A stretch of DNA of 64,000 nucleotides, taken from Pseudoxanthomonas wuyuanensis (GTDB lineage: Bacteria; Pseudomonadota; Gammaproteobacteria; Xanthomonadales; Xanthomonadaceae). A program made the translations under genes and the position numbers. The stretch's first letter is position 1. Each line of letters begins with the position of its first letter. The stretch spans positions 1 through 64,000 of the forward strand of contig NZ_OCND01000006.1 of NCBI RefSeq assembly GCF_900215535.1, in the 5' to 3' direction. Positions 8,861 to 16,930 of the stretch are shown here, piece after piece. The notes under the pieces are model-generated. The model ran no database searches. It saw nothing but the letters and a program-made list of their open reading frames with translations, and was not told the origin of the DNA.

Positions 8861-9207
8861 ACCACGCCCAGCGGGCGCGAGACCTGCACCCGGTTGGTCT
8901 GCCCGTGGGCATCGTAGGCGCCACTGCTTTCGCTGCGGCCCAGGTGGCGCAGCGCCCAGTTCACTTCGCGGCGGCGGCGCGCCAGCAGTGCGCCGTTGGC
9001 GTGATTGAGTTGCGACAGCTCGGCCAGGCGCGGCTCCAGCCCTTCGGTATCGGCCGCCGGCATCGCCGATTCCAGCCGACGCAATGCCTCGAGCTTGTCG
9101 CCGGTGGAGCGGATCAGCGCCTGGACGTCGTGATCGAGAATCGCCTGCCGCTCCTGCTCAAGCGCGGCGGCCAGGCGTTCGATCCACGGGTTCAGCGCTG
9201 CGCTCAT
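8857..9207 (-). CDS. flgN: Flagellar chaperone FlgN
   Basis: FlgN binds the hook-filament junction proteins FlgK and FlgL in the cytoplasm and delivers them to the flagellar export gate. The 116-residue protein is helical throughout, starting NPWIERLAAALEQERQAI, with the acidic/leucine pattern of the family and a flexible basic C-terminus. Its ATG overlaps the stop of flgM (ATGA), the usual flgMN arrangement, and its two clients are encoded at 19901-22983. The last codons lie in a strong palindrome. Confidence 0.9.
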   Translation of the reverse strand: MSAALNPWIERLAAALEQERQAILDHDVQALIRSTGDKLEALRRLESAMPAADTEGLEPRLAELSQLNHANGALLARRRREVNWALRHLGRSESSGAYDAHGQTNRVQVSRPLGVV

Positions 9208-9512
9208 GCGCCCAACTGGCGTTCCAGGCTGAGCATGCCGTCGGCGATGGCCTCGGCATTGACCTGGTAGGTCCCGGCCTGCAGCGCCTCGCGGACGGCC
9301 TGCACGCGGTTGTTGTCGACGGCCGAAGCCGACGACAGTTCGCGCTGCATCGCCTGCAGACTGGCGGCTTCGCCGGTCAGGCGCAGGCTGTCGCCGCCTT
9401 CGCTGGCTTCCACCGGACGCGAACGCTCGCCGCCGGCAGGCGCCACCCGTCCCCCGATGGGTCCGGTGCTGCGCACGGCGGCAGGCGGCGTGCCTTCGAT
9501 TTTCTGGCTCAT
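9204..9512 (-). CDS. flgM: Anti-sigma-28 factor FlgM
   Basis: FlgM holds sigma-28 (FliA) inactive until the hook is finished, then is exported so late genes can be transcribed. The 102-residue protein has a Pro/Gly-rich disordered N-terminal half and a C-terminal sigma-binding region with NNRVQAVREALQAGTYQV and AEAIADGMLSLERQL, the clearest family signature. It has its own sigma-28 promoter (9543-9569), so FliA increases its own inhibitor, a known feedback. It is cotranscribed with flgN. Confidence 0.95.
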   Translation of the reverse strand: MSQKIEGTPPAAVRSTGPIGGRVAPAGGERSRPVEASEGGDSLRLTGEAASLQAMQRELSSASAVDNNRVQAVREALQAGTYQVNAEAIADGMLSLERQLGA

Positions 9513-9542
9513 GTCGGTCTACCTGTTACGGGTTCGATGAAG

Positions 9543-9569
9543 TTATCGGCATTGCAGGAGGAAGCTTTA
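9543..9569 (-). promoter_or_regulatory. Sigma-28 promoter of flgM-flgN
   Basis: Read on the minus strand: TAAAGCTT, 11 bases, GCCGATAA, almost identical to the FliA consensus. It lies about 30 bases before the flgM start. Confidence 0.9.
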
Positions 9570-9680
9570 GTGACGCAGGCCACAAATTCACGGATATCCC
9601 GCCGCGCCGCCTGATTGCTTTGTCCGCATCCGGTATCGGCGGCCGGCAACGGGACTTTAGGCCTGCCGGAAAAAAAATCC

Positions 9681-10331
9681 TCACCGGCTTACCCAGATGT
9701 CGCCGCCGGCGCCGACGGTGCCCTGGATGACCCGGCGCGAGGACAGGTTTTCCACCATCACCCGCTCGTTTTCGCCGGCATCGCCCAAGGCCTTGCCGGC
9801 CATGCGCACTTCCACGCCGCCGCGGCGCGACACCAGCGCCACGTTGTCGCCGCGCCGGATCAGCCGCGGCGCGACCAGATCGCCGGCCGACAGCACGCTG
9901 CCGGCGCTCAGCGTCCGCCGCGCGACCTGGCCGATGGCCAGCGCCGGGTCGGCCACGGCCGCGCCGACGATGCGGCTGGCGTCGCGGGTTTCGGCGACGA
10001 AGGCATCGGCGCTGATGACCTGCCCGGCACCGATGCCGCGGCTCAAGACCAGCACGGTCTGGCTGCGCCGCACCCGCACCGGCACGAACAGGCGCCAGCC
10101 GGCATCCTGCGGGCAGCTGACCTCCACCGAATGGGAGCCCTGCACCCGTGCCGCCAGCGGACTGGCGCAGCGCGGCAAGCGCAACGCCGGGTCCAGCGTG
10201 GCCTCGGCCTCCGAGCCGGCCGGCAGCGCCGCCAGCGCGACCGATTTGATCGACTCCACCGGCTGGAAGTCGGCCGCCAGCACGGCGGTTGCGGCCAGCA
10301 GGGCGGTCAGGGCGATGGCGATACGCAGCAT
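9681..10331 (-). CDS. flgA: Flagellar P-ring assembly chaperone FlgA
   Basis: FlgA is a periplasmic chaperone that helps FlgI form the P-ring in the peptidoglycan. With the start at 10331 the protein has 216 residues: signal peptide MLRIAIALTALLAATAVLA, then an N-terminal domain and a C-terminal SAF-like domain (GIGAGQVISADAF, AGSVLSAGDLVAP, RRGDNVALVSRRGGVEVRM). Longer frames to 10352 or 10421 exist, but the sigma-54 promoter at 10365-10380 puts transcription start near 10355, which leaves a 20-odd base leader only for 10331. It is transcribed divergently from cheV, away from the rest of the flg operon. Its client FlgI is encoded at 17631. Confidence 0.92.
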   Translation of the reverse strand: MLRIAIALTALLAATAVLAADFQPVESIKSVALAALPAGSEAEATLDPALRLPRCASPLAARVQGSHSVEVSCPQDAGWRLFVPVRVRRSQTVLVLSRGIGAGQVISADAFVAETRDASRIVGAAVADPALAIGQVARRTLSAGSVLSAGDLVAPRLIRRGDNVALVSRRGGVEVRMAGKALGDAGENERVMVENLSSRRVIQGTVGAGGDIWVSR

Positions 10332-10364
10332 GGGGTGTGTCCGTCGGATCATCGACGGGGGTTC

Positions 10365-10380
10365 TGCAAGGGTTGTGCCA
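10365..10380 (-). promoter_or_regulatory. Sigma-54 promoter of flgA
   Basis: On the minus strand TGGCAC-AACCC-TTGCA is a near-perfect -24/-12 element with the required 10 bases between GG and GC. It sits between the flgA start and the 525-bp palindromic element. Confidence 0.85.
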
Positions 10381-10421
10381 TGAAGGATGACGCGGGTTTT
10401 GACGGTATTGCTGGAAAGCAA

Positions 10422-10946
10422 AGCTTTCGCACCTGTCGGTGCGAGTTACTTTCTTTGCTTGTGCAAAGAAAGGTAACCAAAGAAAGCACACCCCAGGCGG
10501 TGCGCCCTGCGCTGCGCTCCGGGTTCGCGGGCTCTGCGGGAATTCCGGAACGGCGCGCGTCCTGCGCGCCGCCCTGCGGGTTTAGCCCGCAGAACCCGCC
10601 GCACCTCAAGGGGCCCCTTGAAAAGCAACTGCAAAAGCAACTGCAAAAGCTGGCGCGCGGGCAGCCTGAATGTCCATCGTTGCAGCAGCTCTTGCTGTTG
10701 CTCTCAGCTTTTGACTTTTTGGGTCCCTTGAGGCGTGGCGGAGGGGGCGGGGAAGAACCCGCAGGGCGGCGCACATGGACGTGCGCCGTTTCCGGAAGGG
10801 GCAGGATGCCCCGTCCGGAAATCCCCGGCCCCGCAGCGGACCTGGAGCGCGCAGCGCGGAAGGCGCGCCGCCGGGTGGCCTTTCTTTTGGTTACTTTTCT
10901 TTGGCCACGCAAAGAAAAGTAACTCGCACCGACAGGTGCGAAAGCT
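10422..10946. mobile_element. 525-bp palindromic (MITE-like) element between flgA and cheV
   Basis: The two ends are inverted copies of about 65 bases: the left starts AGCTTTCGCACCTGTCGGTG and continues through TTACTTTCTTTG and GGTAACCAAAGAAAG; the right is its complement ending at 10946. Inner parts are also roughly symmetrical (CCTCAAGGGGCCC against GGGTCCCTTGAGG), so the strand could fold into one long hairpin. Both strands have open frames through it, but these have biased composition and no recognisable domain, so I do not call a gene. No transposase and no clear target-site duplication is visible. It is probably a non-autonomous interspersed repeat. The remaining 159 bases to cheV hold that gene's promoter region, in which I see no clear sigma-54 or sigma-28 motif. 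Confidence 0.75.
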
Positions 10947-11105
10947 CTGGCTGTTGACGTCAACCTCTCAAAAATAGAGCTTTCGCGATGCCGTGACGTT
11001 GGCTAGCTGCTCTTCCTGCAGTGAAGCTGATTGGCCCAGCCCACACTGACATCCGAAAGGGGAACTGAAGGTCCTCCCCCTCAAGTGCCCCCTCCCTGTG
11101 CCGAT

Positions 11106-12059
11106 ATGCTGTCCATGAGCCAAGACCTACTGAACCGCATCGACCAGCGTACCCGCCTGGCCGGCCACAACCGGCTGGCCCTGCTGCTGTTCCGGCTGGG
11201 CGGACGTCAGCTTTTTGGCGTCAATGTCTTCAAGGTGCAGGAAGTCCTGCGGCGGCCCCCGCTGTTCCAACTGCCCGGCCTGCCGGCCGAGTTCAGCGGC
11301 GCGGCCGACGTGCGCGGGCGCTCGATCCCGGTGCTGGACCTGGGCCTGAGCATCAGGCATCCCGAGCGCGACCCGAACCCGGAACATTCGCCCAACTACC
11401 TGGTCGTCACCGAATTCAACCGCTCCATCCAGGGCTTCCTGGTCAGCGGCGTCGAACGCATCGTCAACATCGCGGTGGAAGACATCCACCCGCCGCCGGA
11501 ACTGGGCGCGGACAACAGCTACCTGACCGCGGTGACGCGCTTCCAGGGCGAGCTGATCCAGGTCATCGACGTGGAAAGCGTGCTGGCCGACATCTCGCAG
11601 GCCCGCATGGACGCCCCGCTGGCGCCGGAGATGGCCTTGCCCGCCGATGCCCCGCCGCTGCAGGTGCTGGTGGTCGACGACTCCCGCGTCGCCCGCTCGC
11701 AGATCCGCAGCGTGCTGGAGCAACTGGGAGTCACCGCGACCCTGCTCTCGGACGGCCGCCAGGCGCTGGATCACCTCTTGCAGATACACGCCGGCGGCGA
11801 GCACCCGGCCGACCGCTATGCGATGGTCATCTCCGACATCGAAATGCCGGCCATGGACGGTTATACCCTGACGACGGAAATCCGGCGCCACCCGGCCCTG
11901 GCCGACCTGTACGTGCTGCTGCATACCTCGCTGTCGGGCGTGTTCAACAACGCCATGGTCGAACGCGTCGGCGCCAACGCCTTCGTCGCCAAGTACAGCC
12001 CGCACGAACTGGCCGAGTACGTGCTCAACCGGCTCAACGAGGTCGTAGCGTCAAGCTAG
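11106..12059 (+). CDS. cheV: Chemotaxis coupling protein CheV (CheW-receiver fusion)
   Basis: CheV links chemoreceptors to CheA like CheW and has a phosphorylatable receiver that tunes or sinks phosphate. The 317-residue protein begins MLSMSQDLLNRIDQRTRLAG, has a CheW-like domain (about 15-165: LLLFRLGGRQLFGVNVFKVQ, DVRGRSIPVLDL) and a receiver domain (about 185-310: VLVVDDSRVARSQI, phospho-acceptor in VISDIEMPAMDGY, and FVAKYSP). ATG 11106 or 11115 are both possible; neither has a strong ribosome site. An upstream TTG at 11031 is open but adds a low-complexity leader. It lies directly before flgB, the common place in this group. Confidence 0.94.
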   Translation: MLSMSQDLLNRIDQRTRLAGHNRLALLLFRLGGRQLFGVNVFKVQEVLRRPPLFQLPGLPAEFSGAADVRGRSIPVLDLGLSIRHPERDPNPEHSPNYLVVTEFNRSIQGFLVSGVERIVNIAVEDIHPPPELGADNSYLTAVTRFQGELIQVIDVESVLADISQARMDAPLAPEMALPADAPPLQVLVVDDSRVARSQIRSVLEQLGVTATLLSDGRQALDHLLQIHAGGEHPADRYAMVISDIEMPAMDGYTLTTEIRRHPALADLYVLLHTSLSGVFNNAMVERVGANAFVAKYSPHELAEYVLNRLNEVVASS

Positions 12060-12060
12060 A

Positions 12061-12133
12061 AACGAGTGAGAAGGAACGAGGAACGAGTGGAAAGCCGCTG
12101 CTCTTACTCGTTTCTCGTTCCTTCTCACTCGTT
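12061..12133. repeat. Inverted heptamer-type arms between cheV and flgB
   Basis: A 28-base arm at 12061-12088 and its complement at 12106-12133 differ at one position, with a GC-rich 17-base loop. The arms are made of short ACGAGTG/GAACGAG-like units, as in several other spacers of the window. It could end the cheV transcript just before the flgB promoter. Confidence 0.8.
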
Positions 12134-12142
12134 CCTAGCTTT

Positions 12143-12157
12143 TGGCACAGCTCTTGC
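12143..12157 (+). promoter_or_regulatory. Sigma-54 promoter of the flgBCDE operon
   Basis: TGGCAC-AGCTC-TTGC is a consensus -24/-12 element 33 bases before the flgB ATG. This would place rod and hook genes under sigma-54 and a FleQ-type activator, as in other xanthomonads. Confidence 0.9.
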
Positions 12158-12190
12158 CTCTGCTCTGGCAACGATCCGCTGGGGCGTGCC

Positions 12191-12577
12191 ATGTCCAATC
12201 CGCTTTCCGACTTCCTGGGTGTCCACGCCACGGCGCTGCCGTTGCGCGAGCAGCGTATGCAGCTGATCGCCAGCAATCTGTCCAACGCCGACACGCCGCA
12301 CTACAAGGCCAAGGATCTGAACTTCCAGGCCGCCCTGGAGAACGCGGCTGCCGCCAGCGCGCCGCTGCAGTCCACCGACGCCCGCCACCTGAACGGGCTG
12401 AACCTGCCGCCGCAGATCTACGAACGCGCCGGCGTGCAGCCCAGCCTGGACGGCAATACCGTCGACGCCGACGTCGAACGCGCCGCCTACGGCCGCGCGG
12501 CGCTGGAATACCGCGCCTCGCTGAGCTTCATCGAATCCAAGGTGCGCGGCATGCTCACCGCCATCACCGGCCAGTAA
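12191..12577 (+). CDS. flgB: Flagellar proximal rod protein FlgB
   Basis: FlgB forms the first part of the rod above the MS-ring and export gate. The 128-residue protein has the N-terminal axial motif IASNLSNADTPHYKAKDLNF and the family C-terminal coiled region (ERAAYGRAALEYRASLSFI, ending MLTAITGQ). Length is normal. It is the first gene after a sigma-54 promoter and is followed by flgC after 11 bases. Confidence 0.96.
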   Translation: MSNPLSDFLGVHATALPLREQRMQLIASNLSNADTPHYKAKDLNFQAALENAAAASAPLQSTDARHLNGLNLPPQIYERAGVQPSLDGNTVDADVERAAYGRAALEYRASLSFIESKVRGMLTAITGQ

Positions 12578-12588
12578 GGGGCGACGCC

Positions 12589-12996
12589 ATGAGCAATCTT
12601 CCGATTTTCGACGTTGCCGGATCCGCGCTGCAGGCGCAGTCGGTGCGGCTGAACACCATCGCCAGCAACCTGTCCAACGCCGACTCCATCGCCTCCTCGC
12701 CGGAGGCGGTCTACAAACCTATCGAACCGGTGTTCCAGGCCCGCCCGCTGAATGCGGACGGCTCGCTGACCTCGGTGCAGGTCAAGGAAATCGCCCAGAG
12801 CGAGGCGCCGCCGGTCAAGCGCTACCAACCCGGCCATCCGATGGCCGACGCCGAAGGCTATGTCTATGCCCCGGATGTGGACCCGGTGGCGCAGATGGTC
12901 AACCTGATCTCGGCTTCGCGCGGCTACCAGGCCGGCGTTGAAGTGCTCAACACCGCCAAGGAACTGGCGCTGGCCACGCTTTCGATGGGCCGCTGA
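12589..12996 (+). CDS. flgC: Flagellar proximal rod protein FlgC
   Basis: FlgC is a proximal rod subunit. The 135-residue protein starts MSNLPIFDVAGSALQAQSVR, carries the axial motif NTIASNLSNADS, and the core VYAPDVDPVAQMVNLISASRGYQAGVEVLNTAKEL is the diagnostic C-terminal region of FlgC. The frame stays open far upstream across flgB, but the ATG at 12589 follows a purine-rich GGGGCGA site and matches the family start. flgD follows after 36 bases. Confidence 0.96.
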   Translation: MSNLPIFDVAGSALQAQSVRLNTIASNLSNADSIASSPEAVYKPIEPVFQARPLNADGSLTSVQVKEIAQSEAPPVKRYQPGHPMADAEGYVYAPDVDPVAQMVNLISASRGYQAGVEVLNTAKELALATLSMGR

Positions 12997-13032
12997 AGCG
13001 GTTGACCCGACCAATCCGACAGGAAACCGCCC

Positions 13033-13701
13033 ATGAGCACCATCACCAACGACCTCTATTCCAGCTCCACCACCACCAACACCAAACCGGCGTCCGGCGC
13101 GCTGGGACAGGCCGATTTCATGCGGCTGATGACCGAACAGCTCAAGCATCAGGATCCGCTTAAGCCACTGTCCAACAGCGAGTTCATCGGACAGCTGGCG
13201 CAGTTTTCCACCGTACAAGGGATTGCCGATTTGAACACGACCGTTGCGGGATTCAACAATGCGCTGACCGGCGACCAGGTGCTGAAGGGCGCCTCGCTGG
13301 TGGGCCATTCGGTGCTGGTGCCGTCCGACCAGTTGGCGCTGAGCGGCAGCGGCGAAGCCAGCGGCGTGGTGATGGCGCCGGAGACGGGCAGCATCACCAT
13401 CGAGATCACCGACGCCAGCGGCGTGATCGTGCGCAAACTGACGCTGCAAGCCGACGCCAAGGGCGAAGTCCCGTTTGCGTGGGACGGGCTTAACGCCAAG
13501 GGCGATCAGATGCCGACCGGCGCGTATTCGATCAAGGCCACGCACACCGCCAGCAGCGGCACCGCCACCACCCTCAACACCTACGTCGATGCCACCGTCG
13601 AAAGCGTGACGATCGGTTCCGACGGGCTTTACCTCAACCTTCCAGGCCTTGGCGCCGCACCGATCGACTACGTGCTGCGCATCGGCAAATCCGCTTCCTG
13701 A
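13033..13701 (+). CDS. flgD: Flagellar hook assembly (capping) protein FlgD
   Basis: FlgD caps the growing hook and controls addition of FlgE subunits; it is left out of the finished flagellum. The 222-residue protein has the N-terminal signature LGQADFMRLMTEQLKHQDPL followed by SNSEFIGQLAQFSTVQGI, and a C-terminal Ig/tudor-like part with VVRKL-type strands (PFAWDGLNAKGDQMPTGAYS). A ribosome site (AGGAAA) precedes the ATG. Confidence 0.96.
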   Translation: MSTITNDLYSSSTTTNTKPASGALGQADFMRLMTEQLKHQDPLKPLSNSEFIGQLAQFSTVQGIADLNTTVAGFNNALTGDQVLKGASLVGHSVLVPSDQLALSGSGEASGVVMAPETGSITIEITDASGVIVRKLTLQADAKGEVPFAWDGLNAKGDQMPTGAYSIKATHTASSGTATTLNTYVDATVESVTIGSDGLYLNLPGLGAAPIDYVLRIGKSAS

Positions 13702-13745
13702 CGTTTCACAGGCAATCCAGGCCGCAACCTCCAGGGGTATCCATC

Positions 13746-14966
13746 ATGGCTTTCAACAGTTCGCTCTCCGGCATGAAGGCGGCCAACGCCGACCTCAACG
13801 TCACTTCCCACAACATCGCCAACGTCAACACCACCGGCTTCAAGGAGTCCCGCGCCGAATTCGCCGAGGTGTTCTCGACCACCGGCTACGGCCTGCTGCG
13901 CAACGGCATCGGCGCCGGCGTGCGGCTGACCAACGTGGCCCAGCAGTTCTCGCAGGGCGACATCAACCAGACCGGGCGCTACCTTGACCTGGCCATCGAC
14001 CAGGAAGGCTTCTTCACGGTCAGCAACAACGGGACCAATGTCTATACCCGCGCCGGCAACTTCCAGCGCGATTCCAACGGCTTCGTCACCACGCCCGACG
14101 GCTACCGGCTGCAGGTGTTCCCGCCGCGCGCCGACGGCTCCGGCTTCGATACCGGCCGCCTGGTCGACCTGCAGCTGCTGACCAGCGATAGCCCGCCCAG
14201 CCCGACCACCCGGGTCAACCTGGGCGTCACCCTGCCCGGCAATGCCGCCGAACCGACCATCGCACCGTTCGATCCCGCCGACGGCAACAGCTATAACGAA
14301 ACCACCTCGGTCACCGTGTACGACTCGCTGGGCGTGGCGCATGCGCAGTCGGTCTACTACGTGAAGACCGCCAATCCCAACGAATGGCAGATGCATACCT
14401 ATGTCGACGGCACCTCGATGGGCGCGCCGACCACCGTGCAGTTCGACAACAATGGCGCGCTGACCGCGCCCGCCAACGGGCTGGTGACACTGGATCCGTT
14501 CACCCCGACCACCGGCGCCGGCGTGCTCAATATGACGATGGACATCAGCGGCACCACCCAGTACGGCGAGGCCTTCGCCAAGAAGGATCAGCGCCAGGAC
14601 GGTTTCGCCAGCGGCAAGCTCAACGAATTCAGCGTTTCGCCCGAAGGCGTGGTTTACGCGCGCTACTCCAACGGCGTGGACCGCGCGGTCGGCCAGGTCG
14701 CACTGACCAACTTCACCAATCCGCAAGGCCTGGTGTCGCAGGGCAACAACACCTGGACGCACAGCTTCGCCTCCGGCGAGCCGCGCACCGGCGCGCCCGG
14801 CACCTCGGATTTCGGCCAGGTCGCCTCCGGCGCGCTGGAAGCCTCGACCGTGGATCTGACCGAACAGCTGGTCAACATGATCGTTGCCCAGCGCAACTTC
14901 CAGGCCAACTCGCAGATGCTGTCCACGCAGGATCAGATCACGCAGACGGTCATCAACATCAGGTGA
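13746..14966 (+). CDS. flgE: Flagellar hook protein FlgE
   Basis: FlgE polymerises into the hook, the universal joint. The 406-residue protein has the axial N-terminus (NSSLSGMKAANADLNVTSHN, then IANVNTTGFKESRAEF), a variable middle and the C-terminal coiled coil (ASTVDLTEQLVNMIVAQRNF, then QANSQMLSTQDQ). Size matches the E. coli protein (402). It probably ends the first operon part, because an inverted-repeat array lies after it, although flgF is in the same direction. Confidence 0.97.
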   Translation: MAFNSSLSGMKAANADLNVTSHNIANVNTTGFKESRAEFAEVFSTTGYGLLRNGIGAGVRLTNVAQQFSQGDINQTGRYLDLAIDQEGFFTVSNNGTNVYTRAGNFQRDSNGFVTTPDGYRLQVFPPRADGSGFDTGRLVDLQLLTSDSPPSPTTRVNLGVTLPGNAAEPTIAPFDPADGNSYNETTSVTVYDSLGVAHAQSVYYVKTANPNEWQMHTYVDGTSMGAPTTVQFDNNGALTAPANGLVTLDPFTPTTGAGVLNMTMDISGTTQYGEAFAKKDQRQDGFASGKLNEFSVSPEGVVYARYSNGVDRAVGQVALTNFTNPQGLVSQGNNTWTHSFASGEPRTGAPGTSDFGQVASGALEASTVDLTEQLVNMIVAQRNFQANSQMLSTQDQITQTVINIR

Positions 14967-15102
14967 TGCGAGAAATGAGTGATGAGGAGTGAGGAGTGAG
15001 GTAAGAGCCTCACGACTCCCTCGCTCCCCATCGCACCGCTTCCACTCATTTCTCGCTCCTCTTCACTCACTCCTCGCAACTCACTTCTCGCCGGCTCACC
15101 CC
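14967..15102. repeat. Inverted arrays of GAGTGA-type heptamers between flgE and flgF
   Basis: Left arm about 14970-15001 is built from units such as GAGTGAT and GAGTGAG; right arm about 15046-15095 has the complement (CTCATTT, CTCACTC, CTCGCTC). The loop contains GAGCCTC-like sequence. The hairpin may weaken readthrough from flgE to flgF or stabilise the upstream message. No promoter motif was found in this spacer. Confidence 0.7.
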
Positions 15103-15852
15103 ATGGACAAAGGACTCTACGTCGCAATGACCGGCGCCCGCGCTTCGCTGCAGGCGCAGGGCACGGTGGCGCAAAACCTGGCCAACGTCGACACCAAGGG
15201 CTTCAAGGCGCAGTTGGCGGCGACCGAGGCGTTCCGGATCGCCGGCGAAGGGTTTCCGTCGCGGATCGACGCGATGCTGATCCAGCCGGGGTTCGACGCC
15301 AGCCCCGGCACCCAGATGGTCACCGGGCGCTCGCTGGACATCTCGCTGCGCGAAAACAACTGGCTGGCCGTGCAGGCCGCCGACGGCAGTCAGGCCTATA
15401 CCCGCAACGGCGAACTGGCCATCACCGCCAACGGCATGCTGGTCACCGCCAACGGCCATCCGGTGCTGGACGAGGCCGGCAACCCGATGGCGGTGCCGCC
15501 GGCGCAATCGATCGATATCGGCAACGACGGCACGGTATCGATCATCCCGCAGGGCGAAGGCCCGCAAACCATGGCCATCGTCGGTCGCATGCGCGTGGTC
15601 GATGCCCAGCCGGAACAACTGACTCGCGGCGGCGACGGCCTGATGCGGCAGGCCGACCCGCAGACCGTCCTGCCGCAGGCCGGCGGCAACAGCCTGAGCA
15701 CCGGCATGCTGGAAGGCAGCAATGTCGACGCCGCCGGCGCGCTGGTGCAGATGATCCAGTTGCAGCGCCAGTTCGAAATGCAGGTCAAGGTCATCCGTAC
15801 CGGCGACGACATGGCGCAATCGTCGAACCAGTTGCTGAGGTTGGGCGGCTGA
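15103..15852 (+). CDS. flgF: Flagellar proximal rod protein FlgF
   Basis: FlgF is a rod subunit related to FlgG. The 249-residue protein begins MDKGLYVAMTGARASLQAQG, has the axial motif NLANVDTKGFKAQ, and the C-terminal LEGSNVDAAGALVQMIQLQR and FEMQVKVIRTGDDM typical of FlgF. The ATG at 15103 is chosen because the upstream in-frame sequence lies in the repeat array. An intrinsic terminator follows, so flgG has its own promoter. Confidence 0.95.
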   Translation: MDKGLYVAMTGARASLQAQGTVAQNLANVDTKGFKAQLAATEAFRIAGEGFPSRIDAMLIQPGFDASPGTQMVTGRSLDISLRENNWLAVQAADGSQAYTRNGELAITANGMLVTANGHPVLDEAGNPMAVPPAQSIDIGNDGTVSIIPQGEGPQTMAIVGRMRVVDAQPEQLTRGGDGLMRQADPQTVLPQAGGNSLSTGMLEGSNVDAAGALVQMIQLQRQFEMQVKVIRTGDDMAQSSNQLLRLGG

Positions 15853-15890
15853 AGCGCCAGGAATGGGAAATAGGGAACGGGGAATCGAAA

Positions 15891-15912
15891 AAAGCCGGCT
15901 TGCGCCGGCTTT
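15891..15912 (+). terminator. Intrinsic terminator after flgF
   Basis: AAAGCCGGC (15891-15899) and GCCGGCTTT (15904-15912) form a perfect stem with a 4-base loop, preceded by an A run and followed by TCT. It would end the flgF message before the flgG promoter. Confidence 0.75.
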
Positions 15913-15970
15913 CTGACGTTCCGGGCACGCGGCAGCGCCCGTCACCATTGAAACTCAAAGCTCCCCATTC

Positions 15971-15998
15971 CGTCATTCCGGCGCAAGCCGGAATGACG
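15971..15998. repeat. CGTCATTCCGGC palindrome
   Basis: A perfect 12-bp inverted repeat CGTCATTCCGGC...GCCGGAATGACG with a GCAA loop. Short palindromes of this type are common intergenic repeats in many proteobacteria. Fragments of GGGAATG-type heptamers lie on both sides (15860-15886 and 16099-16117), in inverted orientation. Confidence 0.75.
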
Positions 15999-16054
15999 AG
16001 GGTGTCTTTTTCTGGAGCGCCAGAAACCCGTGACGGGAATCCGCCCGGCGTTCC

Positions 16055-16068
16055 GGCACAAGTCTTGC
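16055..16068 (+). promoter_or_regulatory. Sigma-54 promoter of flgG-flgL
   Basis: GGCAC-AAGTC-TTGC has the exact GG-N10-GC spacing. It lies after the flgF terminator and 67 bases before the flgG start, so flgGHIJKL probably form a separate sigma-54 unit. Confidence 0.75.
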
Positions 16069-16134
16069 CTTACTTCTTCCGAAGCGGGCTGCTGCTACTC
16101 CCGATTCCCCATTCCCGCACGGAGAAACCACGTC

Positions 16135-16920
16135 ATGAATCAAGCCCTCTGGGTCGCCAAGACCGGACTGGATGCGCAGCAGACGCGCATGTCGGTGGTC
16201 TCCAATAATCTGGCGAACACCAACACCACCGGCTTCAAGCGCGACCGCGCCAGTTTCGAGGATCTGCTGTACCAGCAGGTGCGCCAGCCCGGCGGTTCCA
16301 CCTCGCAGCAGACCCAGCTGCCGTCGGGCCTGCAACTGGGCACCGGCGTGCGCGTGGTGTCGACCTCCAAGGATTTCCAGCAAGGCAATCCGCAGCAGAC
16401 CGGCCGCTCGCTGGACGTGATGGTCAACGGCCGCGGCTTCTTCGAAGTGCTGCTGCCCGACGGCACGCCCGCCTACACCCGCGACGGTTCGTTCCAGATC
16501 AACGCCCAGGGCGAACTGGTCACCAACAGCGGCTATCCGGTGCAGCCCGGCATCCAGATTCCCGAAGGCGCGCAGTCGATGACCATCGGCAACGACGGCA
16601 CCATCAGCGTGACGATGGCCGGTGAAGCGCAGGCGCTGGAAATCGGCGCGCTGACGCTGACCGACTTCGTCAATCCCTCCGGCCTGCAGGCCAAGGGCGA
16701 AAACCTGTACGTGGAAACCACCGCCTCCGGCCCCGCCCAGAACGGCACGCCCGGCCTCAACGGCCTGGGCAGCGTGGTGCAGGGTTCGCTGGAAGGCTCC
16801 AACGTCAATGTCGTCGAAGAGCTGGTCAGCATGATCGAAACCCAGCGCGCCTACGAAATGAACGCCAAGGCCATCTCCACCACCGATGCCATGCTCGGCT
16901 ATCTGAACAACAACGTCTAA
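16135..16920 (+). CDS. flgG: Flagellar distal rod protein FlgG
   Basis: FlgG builds the distal rod that crosses the peptidoglycan and outer membrane. The 261-residue protein starts [20 protein letters not shown], has the axial motif [15 protein letters not shown] and the FlgG-specific insert ([19 protein letters not shown]), and ends with [19 protein letters not shown]. Length matches the family (260). The ribosome site is GGAGAAA. flgH follows after 10 bases. Confidence 0.97.
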   Translation: MNQALWVAKTGLDAQQTRMSVVSNNLANTNTTGFKRDRASFEDLLYQQVRQPGGSTSQQTQLPSGLQLGTGVRVVSTSKDFQQGNPQQTGRSLDVMVNGRGFFEVLLPDGTPAYTRDGSFQINAQGELVTNSGYPVQPGIQIPEGAQSMTIGNDGTISVTMAGEAQALEIGALTLTDFVNPSGLQAKGENLYVETTASGPAQNGTPGLNGLGSVVQGSLEGSNVNVVEELVSMIETQRAYEMNAKAISTTDAMLGYLNNNV

Positions 16921-16930
16921 GGCACACGCC

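Noticed and set aside
10332-10421. Longer N-terminus for FlgA
   Set aside because: The sigma-54 promoter at 10365-10380 lies inside the extension and a typical signal peptide begins at 10331.
10423-10922. Open frames inside the 525-bp palindromic element
   Set aside because: They occur on both strands because of the symmetry, have no ribosome site or family similarity, and run through the inverted ends.
10960-11105. Sigma-54 or sigma-28 promoter for cheV
   Set aside because: GG/GC or TAAAG/GCCGAT pairs with the right spacing were not found; candidates such as the one near 11000 have wrong spacing.
12142-12588. N-terminal extension of FlgC overlapping flgB
   Set aside because: It is the out-of-frame shadow of flgB; FlgC similarity begins at the ATG at 12589.
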